Program-made: the position numbers and the translations under genes
The notes under the pieces: model-generated
Seen by the model: the letters and a program-made list of their open reading frames with translations, nothing else
Database searches by the model: none
What the model was told of the DNA's origin: nothing
From: VAZQ01 sp963840535
GTDB taxonomy: Bacteria > Pseudomonadota > Alphaproteobacteria > Rhizobiales > Xanthobacteraceae
Length of the DNA stretch: 64,000 nt
Reading direction: 5' to 3'
Assembly (NCBI GenBank): GCA_963840535.1
Contig: CAWIZJ010000029.1
Coordinates: 1-64,000, forward strand
Shown here: one piece after another, positions 20,847 to 29,866 of the stretch
How positions within the stretch are numbered: position 1 is the stretch's first letter
Layout of the letters: each line of letters starts with the position of its first letter

Positions 20847-21369
20847 AGTGCGAAACGCGCGGGCAACCGCGCGTCTGCGGCGTTGGGCATGCCGCACTGG
20901 CAGCCCGGTGATGCGCTTTAGCGCCTGGGCCTGGGTAGGTGGCCTCCCGACCTACGCCACCCGTCACCGCGCCTTGGGCCTCGGTTTCACCTTATTGGGC
21001 CTGCCGCAAAAGTAAGGTGTTCGCTTAGAAGCGCCCGAGCCATGGGCACTTCTAGCTGGTAGAGAGAACATACAACTCATTTCAGAACGATTCAGGTCCA
21101 TCCCAAGGACCCCTTACCCTCCCTATGGCAGGCTGGAGACGCGACAAACCGCCTGCCTGCGGTGTTCGCTTGCTGGTACCATGAGCGGCGGCCAATTCCG
21201 GGAGGCAGTCCGCAAATGAGCAACTGTGATCTTGTCGCAGCGAGATCGCTGATCGATTTGGCCGCGTCAAGGCTGGCGCTTCGCACCCCCGCGCTGTGCG
21301 CGGCTACGGCCTTGACTTGGCCAAATCGACCGGCGCAGCGGCTACCGTGCGGTCGGCACGCTGTGCCGA
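20847..21369. other. Decayed stretch with dispersed repeat copy B
   Basis: No intact gene. Contains a copy of the dispersed repeat at about 21,080-21,108 and runs into the IS110 fragment. Confidence 0.35.
21080..21108 (+). repeat. Dispersed repeat, copy B
   Basis: TTTCAGAACGATTCAGGTCC followed by ATCCCAAGG. Shares ATTCAGGTC and the CCCAAGG tail with copy C at 27,645 and the core with copy A at 16,273. Confidence 0.55.
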
Positions 21370-21499
21370 CCGCTGGAGCGGTCGACCCAAGGCGTGTCGT
21401 CGCGGAGCATTGCGTTGAGCATGGTGATCATCTTATTACGCATCACCGCCACGATGACGACCTTCGGCTTCTTTCCGGTGGCCACGAGGCGCGCCACGG
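21370..21499 (-). mobile_element. IS110-family transposase, C-terminal fragment
   Basis: On the minus strand: VARLVATGKKPKVVIVAVMR, NKMITMLNAMLRDDTPW. This is the typical end of IS110/IS116/IS902 transposases, with the small AVMRNKM helix before LNAMLRD. All upstream domains are missing. A dead remnant just before the second cyclase gene. Confidence 0.65.
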
Positions 21500-21559
21500 T
21501 CGAAATCGAATGTTGGTTGGAAGATATCGGCGTTGTTTGCTAACAGCCATGGGTTCGCC

Positions 21560-24500
21560 ATGAGCGGCATTGCCGAGTGGCTAGCATCGATCGGCCTCGA
21601 AGAGTACGCCCAGCCCTTCGCGAAAAACGCCATTGACCTCTCGCTCGTCCGCGATCTGACAGAGCAAGACCTCAAGCACTTTGGCATCCCGCCCGCGCAT
21701 CGCCGCAAGATGCTGCAGGCGATCGCGGAACTTGACGAGGAGGCCGCTCTCACAAGACCCCGGACTTCGGCAGAAGTGTTGCGGCCGGACGGCGAGCGAC
21801 GCCATATTACGGTGATGTTTTGCGATCTGGTTGGCTGGGCGGAACTTTCGGCACGCCTCGATCCAGAGGATTTGCGGGCGGTGCTCGGTGCTTATCACGC
21901 CTGCATCGCTGAGGTCATCGGCCGATACGAGGGCATCATTGCCCGATATATGGACGGCGCGCTCGCTTATTTCGGCTATCCCCAGGCGCACGAGGATGAT
22001 GCCGTGCAGGCGACGCGCGCCGGGCTCGCGCTGGTCGACGCTGTGGGTAACCTCCGGACAGATATCGGTGCCGAGCTACAGGTCCGCATTGGGATCGCTA
22101 CCGGCATGGTGGTCGTGAGCGATCTGGTCACCGAATGCGCTGCTCATGAAGTTTTTGGTGAGACGCCGAACCTCGCTGCGCGCCTACAATCGCTCGCCGA
22201 GTCCGGCATGGTCCTGATTTCTGCGAGTACGCACCGGCTCACCGGTGGGCACTTCGCATACCGCGATCTCGGCCTTGTCGCGCTTAAAGGCTGGGCGGAA
22301 CCGACACGGGCTTGGCAGGTGCTCGGGACGAGCGGAGTGGAGAGCCGCTTCGAGGCGACGCACAAAGCCACGCTGCCGCCGCTGCTCGGGCGTGATGAGG
22401 AGATCGAGCTGCTGTTGCGCCGATGGAAGTATGCCACGCAAGGTGAGGGCCGCGTTGTGGTGCTTACGGGAGAACCGGGTATCGGCAAGTCGCACATTGC
22501 CTTCGCGCTTGACGAGTGGCTCCGAGCCGAACCACACGTCACGTTGCGCTATTTTTCCTCAGCGTATCACATTAACAGTGATCTGTTCCCATTTATCAGC
22601 CAACTCGAACGGGCTGCCCGGTTCGACCGCAGCGACTTGCCCGCGGAGAAGCTCGCCAAGCTGGAAGCCCTGCTCGCCCAATCCGCCGCTGATGCGGACC
22701 ACGTGGCAGTTCTGGCCAACCTTCTGTCGCTGCCACCCAACGACCGCTACCGTTTGCCAGAGCTAAGTCCGCAGAAGCGCAAGCAGAAGACATTGGCGGC
22801 GCTCTTGGCTCAGCTCGATGGCTTGGCAGCGCGGCAGCCGGTGTTGATGATCTTTGAAGATGTCCATTGGATTGACCCAACCTCGCTGGAGCTGCTCGCG
22901 GCTATAGTGGAGCGGGTGCCAAAGCTTCGAGTGATGCTGCTCATTACTGCGAGGCCCGAGTTTTCGCCACCTTGGCCAAGTTATGCCTACATGATGACAG
23001 TCCCGCTCACCCGCCTTAGCCGACGCGACGGGGCGGCATTGGTCGAGCGGGTGACGGGCGGCAAATCGCTACCCGAGGAGGTGATGAGCCAGATCCTCGC
23101 CCGCACTGACGGCGTGCCTCTGTTCGTTGAAGAATTGACCAAGACGGTGCTGGAAAGCGAGCTCTTGCAGGAGCGGGACGGCCATTACGTGCTTGAGCAT
23201 CCCTTGCCGTCGCTCGCCATCCCGATGACATTGCACGACTCGCTGATGGCGCGTCTCGACCGGTTGGCACCGGTGCGTGAGGTAGCGCAGATCGGCGCGG
23301 TCGTTGGTCGCGAGTTCTCCTACGACCTGTTGAGCGCTGTAGCCGGGTTGCCTCGTGAGAGATTGGAGGACGCGCTTGGCGAGCTGGTTCGGGCGGAGTT
23401 GATCTTCCGCCGGGGGCAAATACCGCAGGCGGTGTATAGCTTCAAGCACGTGCTGGTGCGGGACGCCGCATACGCCGGCCTGCTGAAGAGCCGACGCGTG
23501 CAGTTGCACGCCGCGATCGCGAGCGCGTTCGAGCAATCGTTCCCGGAAATCTTGCAGAATCAGCCCGAAACCCTCGCGCTCCATCTCACAGAAGCGGGAC
23601 TGACCGAAAAAGCGGTGGGATATTGGCTACAGGCTGGCAAGAACGCCGCCCTACGCTCCGCCAACCTCGAGGCCATCGCGCATCTGGAGCGAGGTATCGA
23701 GGTTTTAGGCCATTTGCCCGATGGCTTGGGCAAGGACAGGTCCGAGCTTGACCTCCAGTTCGTCCTGGGGTCATGCCTGATCGCAACTCAGGGACCAGCC
23801 TCGAGCAAGGCGATGGCGACCTTCACCCGTGCGCGGGAGCTGTGCGAGCGCCTCGGAGACCCGCCCGAGCATCTTCAGGTCATGTTCTGGCTGACCACTG
23901 CGAGCGTCGTGCGCGGGGAGCTGCCGCAGGCAAAGGAGACGATCACAGTCTTGCTTGATCTCGCCAGCGCGCGCGGTGATCGACCGGCGTTGCTCAACGC
24001 GATGCGCGGGCAGGCGATGATCCTCCTTTTCATGGGACATTTGACCGCGGCCCGCGAAGCGATCGAGCGGGCCGTCGACGCGTTCAACGCCAGCAGCGAG
24101 GAGGAGAGACTGGCGGCGCGGGCGGCCGGCCAGGATGCCGGAGTGGCCGACCTGTCCCTGATGTCGTGGGCTCTGTGGCTGCTCGGCCACGTCGATACGG
24201 CAATCACGCGAATGGTCGCCGCCTTTCAGCGTGCCGATTCCATCGAGCACCCGCACACGCAGGCCTATGCCTGCTATTACGCATCCATTCTCCACGCTCT
24301 GCGCGGAGAGCTGACGATCGCGCATGGGCACGCCGAGCGCTGTCTCACATTATCGGAGGAACATGGATTCCGGCAGTGGCGCGGCTTGGCGCACGCGGTG
24401 CGCGGCATATGCGCAATGATGCTTGGTCCCTCACCCGGCGCGCTCGAGGAAGTCAGGAGTGCCTTGGACGGGTATCGTGGCGCGGGCTATCAGCTCGGCA

Positions 24501-24907
24501 TCACGGCGCTGTATGTCCTGCTGTGTCCCGCCTTGTTGCTCGGTCACGAATTCGAGGCTGCCTTGGACCTGATCGAACGGGGGCTCGAAACGGCCAACCG
24601 CAACAGCGAACGCATATTCGAGGCCGAATTGTACCGGCTGAAGGCGCGCGTGCTGCTGGACCGCGGCGGGCCGGACGCTGCCACCGAGGCGCAATCACTC
24701 CTCGACCAGGCGTTGATCACGGCAAGAAGCCAACAGGCCAAAGCCCTGGAGCTTCGAGCCGCCAGGGATCTTGCCGCACTTTGGATCGATCAGGGCAGGC
24801 GCGAGGAAGCGCGCCATGTTCTCGCGCGCATTTATGGTTGGTTCACGCAGGGCTTTGAGACGCAGGACCTGAAGGAGGCGCAGGCTCTGTTCGAGCAGCT
24901 GCGGTAG
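21560..24907 (+). CDS. SAM domain - adenylate/guanylate cyclase - AAA ATPase - TPR regulator
   Basis: An intact 1,115-residue paralogue of the 12,725-16,170 gene. SAM domain (IAEWLASIGLEEYAQPF, DLKHFGIPPAHRRKML), class III cyclase (about 75-250: RRHITVMFCDLVGWAELSAR, ARYMDGALAYFGYPQ), ATPase with Walker A GEPGIGKS and Walker B LMIFEDVHWIDPTS, then about 500 residues of TPR-like helices. The second metal-site hairpin lacks one residue: RYM-DGALAYFG where the paralogue has RFMGDGLLAYFG. The Asp is kept, but the tighter turn may affect activity. The ATG at 21,560 starts directly at the SAM domain as in SAM-cyclase relatives; the ribosome site is weak. The proteins probably sense partners through TPR and SAM. 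Confidence 0.85.
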   Translation: MSGIAEWLASIGLEEYAQPFAKNAIDLSLVRDLTEQDLKHFGIPPAHRRKMLQAIAELDEEAALTRPRTSAEVLRPDGERRHITVMFCDLVGWAELSARLDPEDLRAVLGAYHACIAEVIGRYEGIIARYMDGALAYFGYPQAHEDDAVQATRAGLALVDAVGNLRTDIGAELQVRIGIATGMVVVSDLVTECAAHEVFGETPNLAARLQSLAESGMVLISASTHRLTGGHFAYRDLGLVALKGWAEPTRAWQVLGTSGVESRFEATHKATLPPLLGRDEEIELLLRRWKYATQGEGRVVVLTGEPGIGKSHIAFALDEWLRAEPHVTLRYFSSAYHINSDLFPFISQLERAARFDRSDLPAEKLAKLEALLAQSAADADHVAVLANLLSLPPNDRYRLPELSPQKRKQKTLAALLAQLDGLAARQPVLMIFEDVHWIDPTSLELLAAIVERVPKLRVMLLITARPEFSPPWPSYAYMMTVPLTRLSRRDGAALVERVTGGKSLPEEVMSQILARTDGVPLFVEELTKTVLESELLQERDGHYVLEHPLPSLAIPMTLHDSLMARLDRLAPVREVAQIGAVVGREFSYDLLSAVAGLPRERLEDALGELVRAELIFRRGQIPQAVYSFKHVLVRDAAYAGLLKSRRVQLHAAIASAFEQSFPEILQNQPETLALHLTEAGLTEKAVGYWLQAGKNAALRSANLEAIAHLERGIEVLGHLPDGLGKDRSELDLQFVLGSCLIATQGPASSKAMATFTRARELCERLGDPPEHLQVMFWLTTASVVRGELPQAKETITVLLDLASARGDRPALLNAMRGQAMILLFMGHLTAAREAIERAVDAFNASSEEERLAARAAGQDAGVADLSLMSWALWLLGHVDTAITRMVAAFQRADSIEHPHTQAYACYYASILHALRGELTIAHGHAERCLTLSEEHGFRQWRGLAHAVRGICAMMLGPSPGALEEVRSALDGYRGAGYQLGITALYVLLCPALLLGHEFEAALDLIERGLETANRNSERIFEAELYRLKARVLLDRGGPDAATEAQSLLDQALITARSQQAKALELRAARDLAALWIDQGRREEARHVLARIYGWFTQGFETQDLKEAQALFEQLR

Positions 24908-25083
24908 TCCAACGCAAGCAGCGTCAGCGCTCCGGCGATGCTGGGGACAGAGCACGCAATGGCGAGGCGCGCGCAGCGTTGGGCCCGCCATCGCGGGATT
25001 TGCCCGTCGAAATGTTGCGCAACATAAACTTGAAAATTTGATTTTTAATCAATCGGGCTCGGCCAATTGGTTGCGATCCAGTG

Positions 25084-26313
25084 CTAAGCATCAGTTTTTT
25101 CTTCTTTTTTTTCTGCTGTCGCCGCGGCGGCGCGCCGCGGCGGCTGCGCTATCATCCCTTTCTCGTCCTTGCCTTTTTCGTTTATGAATCGCACTGCTCC
25201 AGTCTGGTTCGTGTCGCCATTAGTCTCTTTCATATACTCCTTGTAGGCCTCGTCCGCCGCTTTGTATCCGGCTGCTCGCCCGCGATCGAGATTCTCGTGA
25301 GACCACTTGAAATTTATGTCGTGGGATACTTGAATCTCTACGATCGTACCCTTCCATTTCTTCTCTTCTCTGACGTGATATTTGAACAGCTTGACGTCGT
25401 CTTCGCCCACTGTCGCGGCGAAGAGCTGACATAAATTTCCCAGGGAATCATGCAGGTTCTCTGGCTTGCGAACTTGTTTTGCATCAACGATCCGATTGAC
25501 CCAGATTTCGTCCAAATCCTTGTGATCTTCCAGCAGCCGCTCGAAGTTCACTGTATCGACCAAAGCTCCTTCACAATAGGTGTCGCCGTCGATCTCTACG
25601 GTTCCTTCAATGAAAGGCAGAGCTGAACAAGCGCAAAGGCTTGCGGAGCTGATGTCTTTGTACCCATCGCCCTTCTCGTTGGAGAATAAGTCGAGTTCCT
25701 GCTTCGATAGGTTCCATGCGTTATGATAGATGAATGGCTTCTTGTCCTCGAACAGTCGCTCGAATTTTATGCCTTTCATGAAAATACTGTCTGGATAGTA
25801 AATCCTGGACAGGCCGTTGACCTCGGACAAGTACATCAATGAGGTCCAATAACGGACGAAAGGATTAGGCGCCATTACGTGATTGAGTATCCATTGATTG
25901 ATATCTCCCTCGTCCCATTTGAACCATTTATCGCGGTCCGACAGCATCGACATCGTTGCTTGGGCGGAATCCATCATCCTGTCCGGGAGCCATACATTCT
26001 TATAATTCTCCGGCTTGGACAGAAATCTCATCAAGGCCCGTGTGTTGCTGAACCAATCCGGTCCAAATACGGTGTTTACCGGAAAGCGCTCATAGGATTC
26101 ATCATCCCGAAACACGTGATCCTTGAAGAAATTGTACGTTTGTTCGACCTCTTTGCGTGGATCGCATTGATTGTAGACAAGCCCTACCCATGCGCCGATG
26201 CACGACAATGCCCATACATCAAATTTTATTCCGTCCTTGGCAAGACGGTCTAGCACGCCGATATGCAGCCCTGCCGCAGGTCCACCACCAGCCAATGTAA
26301 TTGCTCTCTTCAT
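25084..26313 (-). CDS. Patatin-like phospholipase family protein
   Basis: A 409-residue protein with the patatin fold. The oxyanion loop is ITLAGGGPAAGLHIGVLDRL at the N-terminus. The nucleophile position is VWALSCIGAWVG, where the usual GXSXG is ALSCIG. The dyad Asp region reads DGDTYCEGALVD, with EGA where DGG or DGA is usual. The tail is low-complexity, rich in Lys, Glu and Ala. The ATG at 26,313 has a GAGGGAG site. Base composition is clearly more AT-rich than neighbours and the flank at 25,020 is AT-rich, suggesting acquisition by transfer. Active-site changes make lipase activity uncertain. Confidence 0.75.
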   Translation of the reverse strand: MKRAITLAGGGPAAGLHIGVLDRLAKDGIKFDVWALSCIGAWVGLVYNQCDPRKEVEQTYNFFKDHVFRDDESYERFPVNTVFGPDWFSNTRALMRFLSKPENYKNVWLPDRMMDSAQATMSMLSDRDKWFKWDEGDINQWILNHVMAPNPFVRYWTSLMYLSEVNGLSRIYYPDSIFMKGIKFERLFEDKKPFIYHNAWNLSKQELDLFSNEKGDGYKDISSASLCACSALPFIEGTVEIDGDTYCEGALVDTVNFERLLEDHKDLDEIWVNRIVDAKQVRKPENLHDSLGNLCQLFAATVGEDDVKLFKYHVREEKKWKGTIVEIQVSHDINFKWSHENLDRGRAAGYKAADEAYKEYMKETNGDTNQTGAVRFINEKGKDEKGMIAQPPRRAAAATAEKKEEKTDA

Positions 26314-26485
26314 CGGAAGCTCCCTCTCTACCCCACAGTCTGGTGGGCGCCATGATCGCGTAGCCCAGCAGCGTCGCTGCTGGAGAGACATCGTGATGAT
26401 GACGCGCCGTCGGGCCAATTCAAGCCCCTACAGTGTCAAACCAGCCCCAGGCCAGCACGGGGCGGCAGGGGTACGAGGTGATCGA

Positions 26486-27469
26486 ATGATCGGGCGGCGC
26501 GAGTTCATCACGCTGCTCGGCGGCGCGGCGGCTGCGTGGCCGCGGGCGGCGCGCGCGCAGCAGCCGGTCGCGTTGGTCGGCTTCCTCAGCAGCATTTCGG
26601 CTGCGGACCGCCCCCACCATACGGAGGCGTTCCGGCAAGGCCTGAACGAGACCGGCTATGCCGAGGCCCGCAACGTCACGATCGAATACCGCTACGCGGA
26701 CAATCGAATGGATCAGCTGCGGCCGCTGGCGGCCGACCTGATCGCTCGCAAGGTCGCCGTCATCGCGGCAGTCGCGGGCAACAATACGGCCTTGGTCGCG
26801 AAGACGCTAACCTCCACGATTCCGATCCTCTTCACCAGCGGCGTCGATCCCGTCAAGGCTGGTCTAGTCGCGAGCCTCAACCGGCCGGAAGCGAACGTGA
26901 CCGGCGTGAGCTGGTTCGCGGCGGAGCTTGGGCAGAAGCACATTGAGGCGCTGCATGAGCTCGTCCCCAAAGCCGAACTGATTGCCCTGCTACTAAATCC
27001 AAACAATCCAGAAGGGGCGTTCTACGAGCAATCCGCGCAGAACGGCGCACGCGCTCTCGGACGGCGGCTGCTTGTCCTCAAAGCCGGCACGGTACCCGAA
27101 ATCGACGCGGCGTTCGCAACGCTCGCGGAGCAAGGGGCGCATGCTGTGGCTATCGGCTCTGATCCGTTTTATGCGGCGCGCCTCCGGCAACTCGCTGTGC
27201 TGGCGGCGCGGCATGCGGTTCCGATGATCTCGACGGCTCGTGAGCTCCCGGCAGCCGGCGGCCTGATCAGCTACGGCAACAGCGTAACCGATGCCTATCG
27301 ACGGGTCGGCATCTATGCCGGCCGCATCCTCAAGGGTGCCAAGCCCCCTGACCTGCCGGTCGACCGCGCCACGAAGTTCGAGCTCGTGATCAACCTCAAG
27401 ACAGCCAAGGCGCTCGGCCTTGAGGTGCCTCCAACGCTGCTCGCGCGCGCCGACGAGGTGATCGAATAG
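26486..27469 (+). CDS. ABC_sub_bind family solute-binding protein
   Basis: Intact 327-residue periplasmic receptor. Tat-like signal MIGRREFITLLGGAAAAWP, mature start VALVGFLSSISAADRPHH, EARNVTIEYRYADNRMDQLR, then the second lobe with GSDPFYAARLRQLAVLAAR and the tail KFELVINLKTAKALGLEVPP plus TLLARADEVIE. The family binds unknown small ligands for ABC import; most rhizobial copies lie alone, as here. Its ATG overlaps a TGA that ends EVIE of a former upstream copy (ATGA), the same arrangement as at 5267 and 31,795. Confidence 0.85.
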   Translation: MIGRREFITLLGGAAAAWPRAARAQQPVALVGFLSSISAADRPHHTEAFRQGLNETGYAEARNVTIEYRYADNRMDQLRPLAADLIARKVAVIAAVAGNNTALVAKTLTSTIPILFTSGVDPVKAGLVASLNRPEANVTGVSWFAAELGQKHIEALHELVPKAELIALLLNPNNPEGAFYEQSAQNGARALGRRLLVLKAGTVPEIDAAFATLAEQGAHAVAIGSDPFYAARLRQLAVLAARHAVPMISTARELPAAGGLISYGNSVTDAYRRVGIYAGRILKGAKPPDLPVDRATKFELVINLKTAKALGLEVPPTLLARADEVIE

Positions 27470-27644
27470 CCGCATGGCGCACGTTCGTTGCTGCATCTGC
27501 TCACGACCGGTTATGGCACATCGCGTCAAATGAACCGTGCGCCCAAGATGTCCGGGTTGTTGGGATAAGCAAACTCGCGGCCGATGCCTAATCGACGCGA
27601 ATGACCCCATTCGGACATCGGCCCGCTGGCGTATCAACAGCAGT
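27470..27644. other. Conserved 3' flank of the ABC_sub_bind gene
   Basis: The first 65 bases, including GGTTATGGCACATCGCGTC, match the flank after the remnant ending at 18,881. No gene. Confidence 0.45.
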
Positions 27645-27680
27645 CACCTCGATTCAGAACGATTCAGGTCTGCCCCAAGG
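27645..27680 (+). repeat. Dispersed repeat, copy C
   Basis: CACCTCGATTCAGAACGATT then CAGGTCTGCCCCAAGG. Matches copy A over the CACCTCGATTCAGAAC arm and copy B over CAGAACGATTCAGGTC and CCCAAGG. Confidence 0.6.
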
Positions 27681-27916
27681 GTTACAGTGGCACGTTCTGT
27701 CATCACGGGCTGGTCAGGAGGCGTGCTCGTGACCCACTTTCCTCCCCGTGGTGCCCCAAATGACTAGACCTGTCCACGGCATGACGTGACGACGGCCTCC
27801 GACGAGCCATCGTGCTGCGGCGTACCCTAGGTGCAGCTGAGGCGGAACTGCGCCACGTCCGGCACACCGAACATTGGCGCAGCTCCGCTCGAGTGCGATT
27901 CACCTCCCAAAACGCC
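27681..27916. other. Intergenic, no gene seen
   Basis: The 3' region of the ribose-type operon on the minus strand. No terminator or coding frame stands out. Confidence 0.3.
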
Positions 27917-28864
27917 CTAGAAGAGCGCGTTGGGGTTATAGAGCTCCTTGGCGTTCTCCGGGTTGACCACCCGCACCGGCGGGGACGAGTCCTTCTGCGC
28001 GGGCTTCTTACCTGCGAGCAAGTCCATCATTGTCTTGAAGCCGACCTTCGCGATCTCGTCGGCCGAGTTGACCCCGGTGGCAACGAAGTTGGAGCCCTTC
28101 ATGATCTGCTCGATCGCCGCCTTCTGGCCGTCGAAGCCGAAGATCTGGATCTTTCCGGAGCGCCCGGCGTCGGCGATCGCCTTCTGAGCGCCCAGGCACA
28201 TTACGTCGCCCTCGCAGAACACCGCGTCAATGTCCTTGTGCTTGGCGAGCATATCTTCCATGACGCGGATCCCGCCATCCTCGGTCCACTTGCCGAACTC
28301 CGGTGCGAAGGTGACCTTGATGCCGGTGTCCTTCACCTTCGACAAGACGCCGTCCCGGCGCGAGTTGCCGGTGCTGTTGTCTTCCGGGCCGCCGCGGATC
28401 ATCAGCAGGTTGCCCTTGCCGCCCATTCGCTTGACGATGACCTCGCCCACGCCCGCCGCGGTGTTGAAGTTGTCCACGCCGATCCAGGCGTCGTACTCGC
28501 CACCCTTGAGTTTCCGGTTCACCAGCACGAGCGGCTTGCCGGCCTTCTGGATTGCGGCCATGCCGCCGGGCAAAGCTTCGAGCGGACTGATGTTCATGAT
28601 CAGGCCGTCAACTCCCTTCGCCAGCAGGTCCTCGATGTCGGAGTTGACCTTGGCGACGTCACCGTTGCCGTCGGCGACGAAGGTACGCACGTTGTGTGCA
28701 CGGCCTTCGGCCTCCAGCGCCCGGACCATGGCGATGAAGTACGGTGCTTTCATTTGCAAAGTTACGATGCCGATCCGCGTCTCCTTCTGTGCAGCAGCGG
28801 GCGCAGCGATAGCCAGCAGACTGCAAAGACCAACGATCATTGCTGTCCAGCGTTTCATTGTCAT
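27917..28864 (-). CDS. Ribose-type ABC transporter periplasmic binding protein (RbsB-like)
   Basis: A 315-residue receptor with a signal peptide ending AAPAAAQ. Type I periplasmic fold: RIGIVTLQMKAPYFIAMVRA, DVAKVNSDIEDLLAKGVDGL, IMNISPLEALPG, GVDNFNTAAGVGEVIVKRM, IDAVFCEGDVMCLGAQKAI, IFGFDGQKAAIEQI. This matches RbsB/XylF-type receptors for sugars or autoinducer-like compounds. ATG at 28,864 with a GGAGGAG site. Third gene in an operon with the permease (24-bp gap) and the ATPase upstream. Ligand unknown. Confidence 0.85.
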   Translation of the reverse strand: MTMKRWTAMIVGLCSLLAIAAPAAAQKETRIGIVTLQMKAPYFIAMVRALEAEGRAHNVRTFVADGNGDVAKVNSDIEDLLAKGVDGLIMNISPLEALPGGMAAIQKAGKPLVLVNRKLKGGEYDAWIGVDNFNTAAGVGEVIVKRMGGKGNLLMIRGGPEDNSTGNSRRDGVLSKVKDTGIKVTFAPEFGKWTEDGGIRVMEDMLAKHKDIDAVFCEGDVMCLGAQKAIADAGRSGKIQIFGFDGQKAAIEQIMKGSNFVATGVNSADEIAKVGFKTMMDLLAGKKPAQKDSSPPVRVVNPENAKELYNPNALF

Positions 28865-28888
28865 TCTCCTCCACTTGAATGGATGAAC

Positions 28889-29866
28889 CTACTTAGTCTC
28901 CCTTTTTGTCGCGACCAGAAGCACGGCGAGGATGATCACCGCGCCCTTCACGATGTCCTGGTAGAAGGATTTCACGCCCACCAGGTTGAGCAGGTTGTTG
29001 ATCAGGCCGAGCGTGAGCACACCGAATAGCGTGCCACCGACGCTACCGGCACCGCCGCCGAGTGCTGCGCCTCCGATCACGCAAGCAGCAATTGCGTCGA
29101 GCTCGTAGGCAATGCCGAGGCTCGGCTGCGCAATGCCCAAGCGCGAGACGAGGATCGCGCCCGAGAGCGCCGATAACGCGCCCGAGAGCATGTACGCGAT
29201 TACTACTGTGCGTTGGACGTTGACGCCTGCGAGGCGCACCGTCTCCTCGTTGCCGCCGATCGCCACGGTGGCGCGGCCGGCCGGCGTGCGGTTCAGGTAG
29301 CACCAGACGAGCGCGTAGCAGCCGAGCATGATGATCATGCTCAATGGAACCGCCCCGACCAGAGTCGCGCCGAGGTCGCGAAAGCCGGGATGCGACGGTG
29401 AGAGCGGGACCTCGGTGTAGAGATAGACGCAGCCGCGCACGATGCCCATTGTCGCGAGTGTAATGATGAAGGACTGCAGCTTGAAGCGCGCGATGATGAA
29501 GCCGTTCATCAAGCCAGCAGCGGCACCAGCGGCGATCGCGACCGCGAGCGCGGCCCCGATGCCGAGCTGGTCGGCGATACCCGCGAACAGCACGCCGCCG
29601 AGGGCTACCACCGAGCCGACGCTGAGGTCGATGCCGCCGGTGAGGATCACGACCAGCATGCCGAGGCTGATCAGCCCGTTCGCGACCACCTGGCGCATCA
29701 GGTTGCTCATGTTGCGCTCAGTGAAAAAGGCTTCGGCAAACCAGGCGCCCGCGAGTAGCAGCGCGACGAGGCCCGCGATGAGGCCGAGGTCGAGCGCGCT
29801 CAGGCGCGGCTCGCCGCCGGCGTACCACCAGTTTCCGAGGCGCGCCACGAGGCCCTTAGCCTGCAT
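28889..29866 (-). CDS. Ribose-type ABC transporter permease (RbsC-like)
   Basis: A 325-residue integral membrane protein with about nine hydrophobic segments. Motifs typical of BPD_transp_2 permeases: ISLGMLVVILTGGIDLSVGS, NGFIIARFKLQSFIITLATM, AGRATVAIGGNEETVRLAGV and the C-terminal GAVIILAVLLV. The start overlaps the upstream ATPase stop by a few bases (29,856-29,866), so the genes are coupled. It forms the membrane channel with the preceding ATPase and the following receptor. Confidence 0.88.
   Translation of the reverse strand: MQAKGLVARLGNWWYAGGEPRLSALDLGLIAGLVALLLAGAWFAEAFFTERNMSNLMRQVVANGLISLGMLVVILTGGIDLSVGSVVALGGVLFAGIADQLGIGAALAVAIAAGAAAGLMNGFIIARFKLQSFIITLATMGIVRGCVYLYTEVPLSPSHPGFRDLGATLVGAVPLSMIIMLGCYALVWCYLNRTPAGRATVAIGGNEETVRLAGVNVQRTVVIAYMLSGALSALSGAILVSRLGIAQPSLGIAYELDAIAACVIGGAALGGGAGSVGGTLFGVLTLGLINNLLNLVGVKSFYQDIVKGAVIILAVLLVATKRETK

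Noticed and set aside
25084..26313. CBASS or other anti-phage operon with patatin effector
   Set aside because: No nucleotidyltransferase, sensor or accessory gene is adjacent; the cyclase next door is a class III SAM-cyclase regulator.
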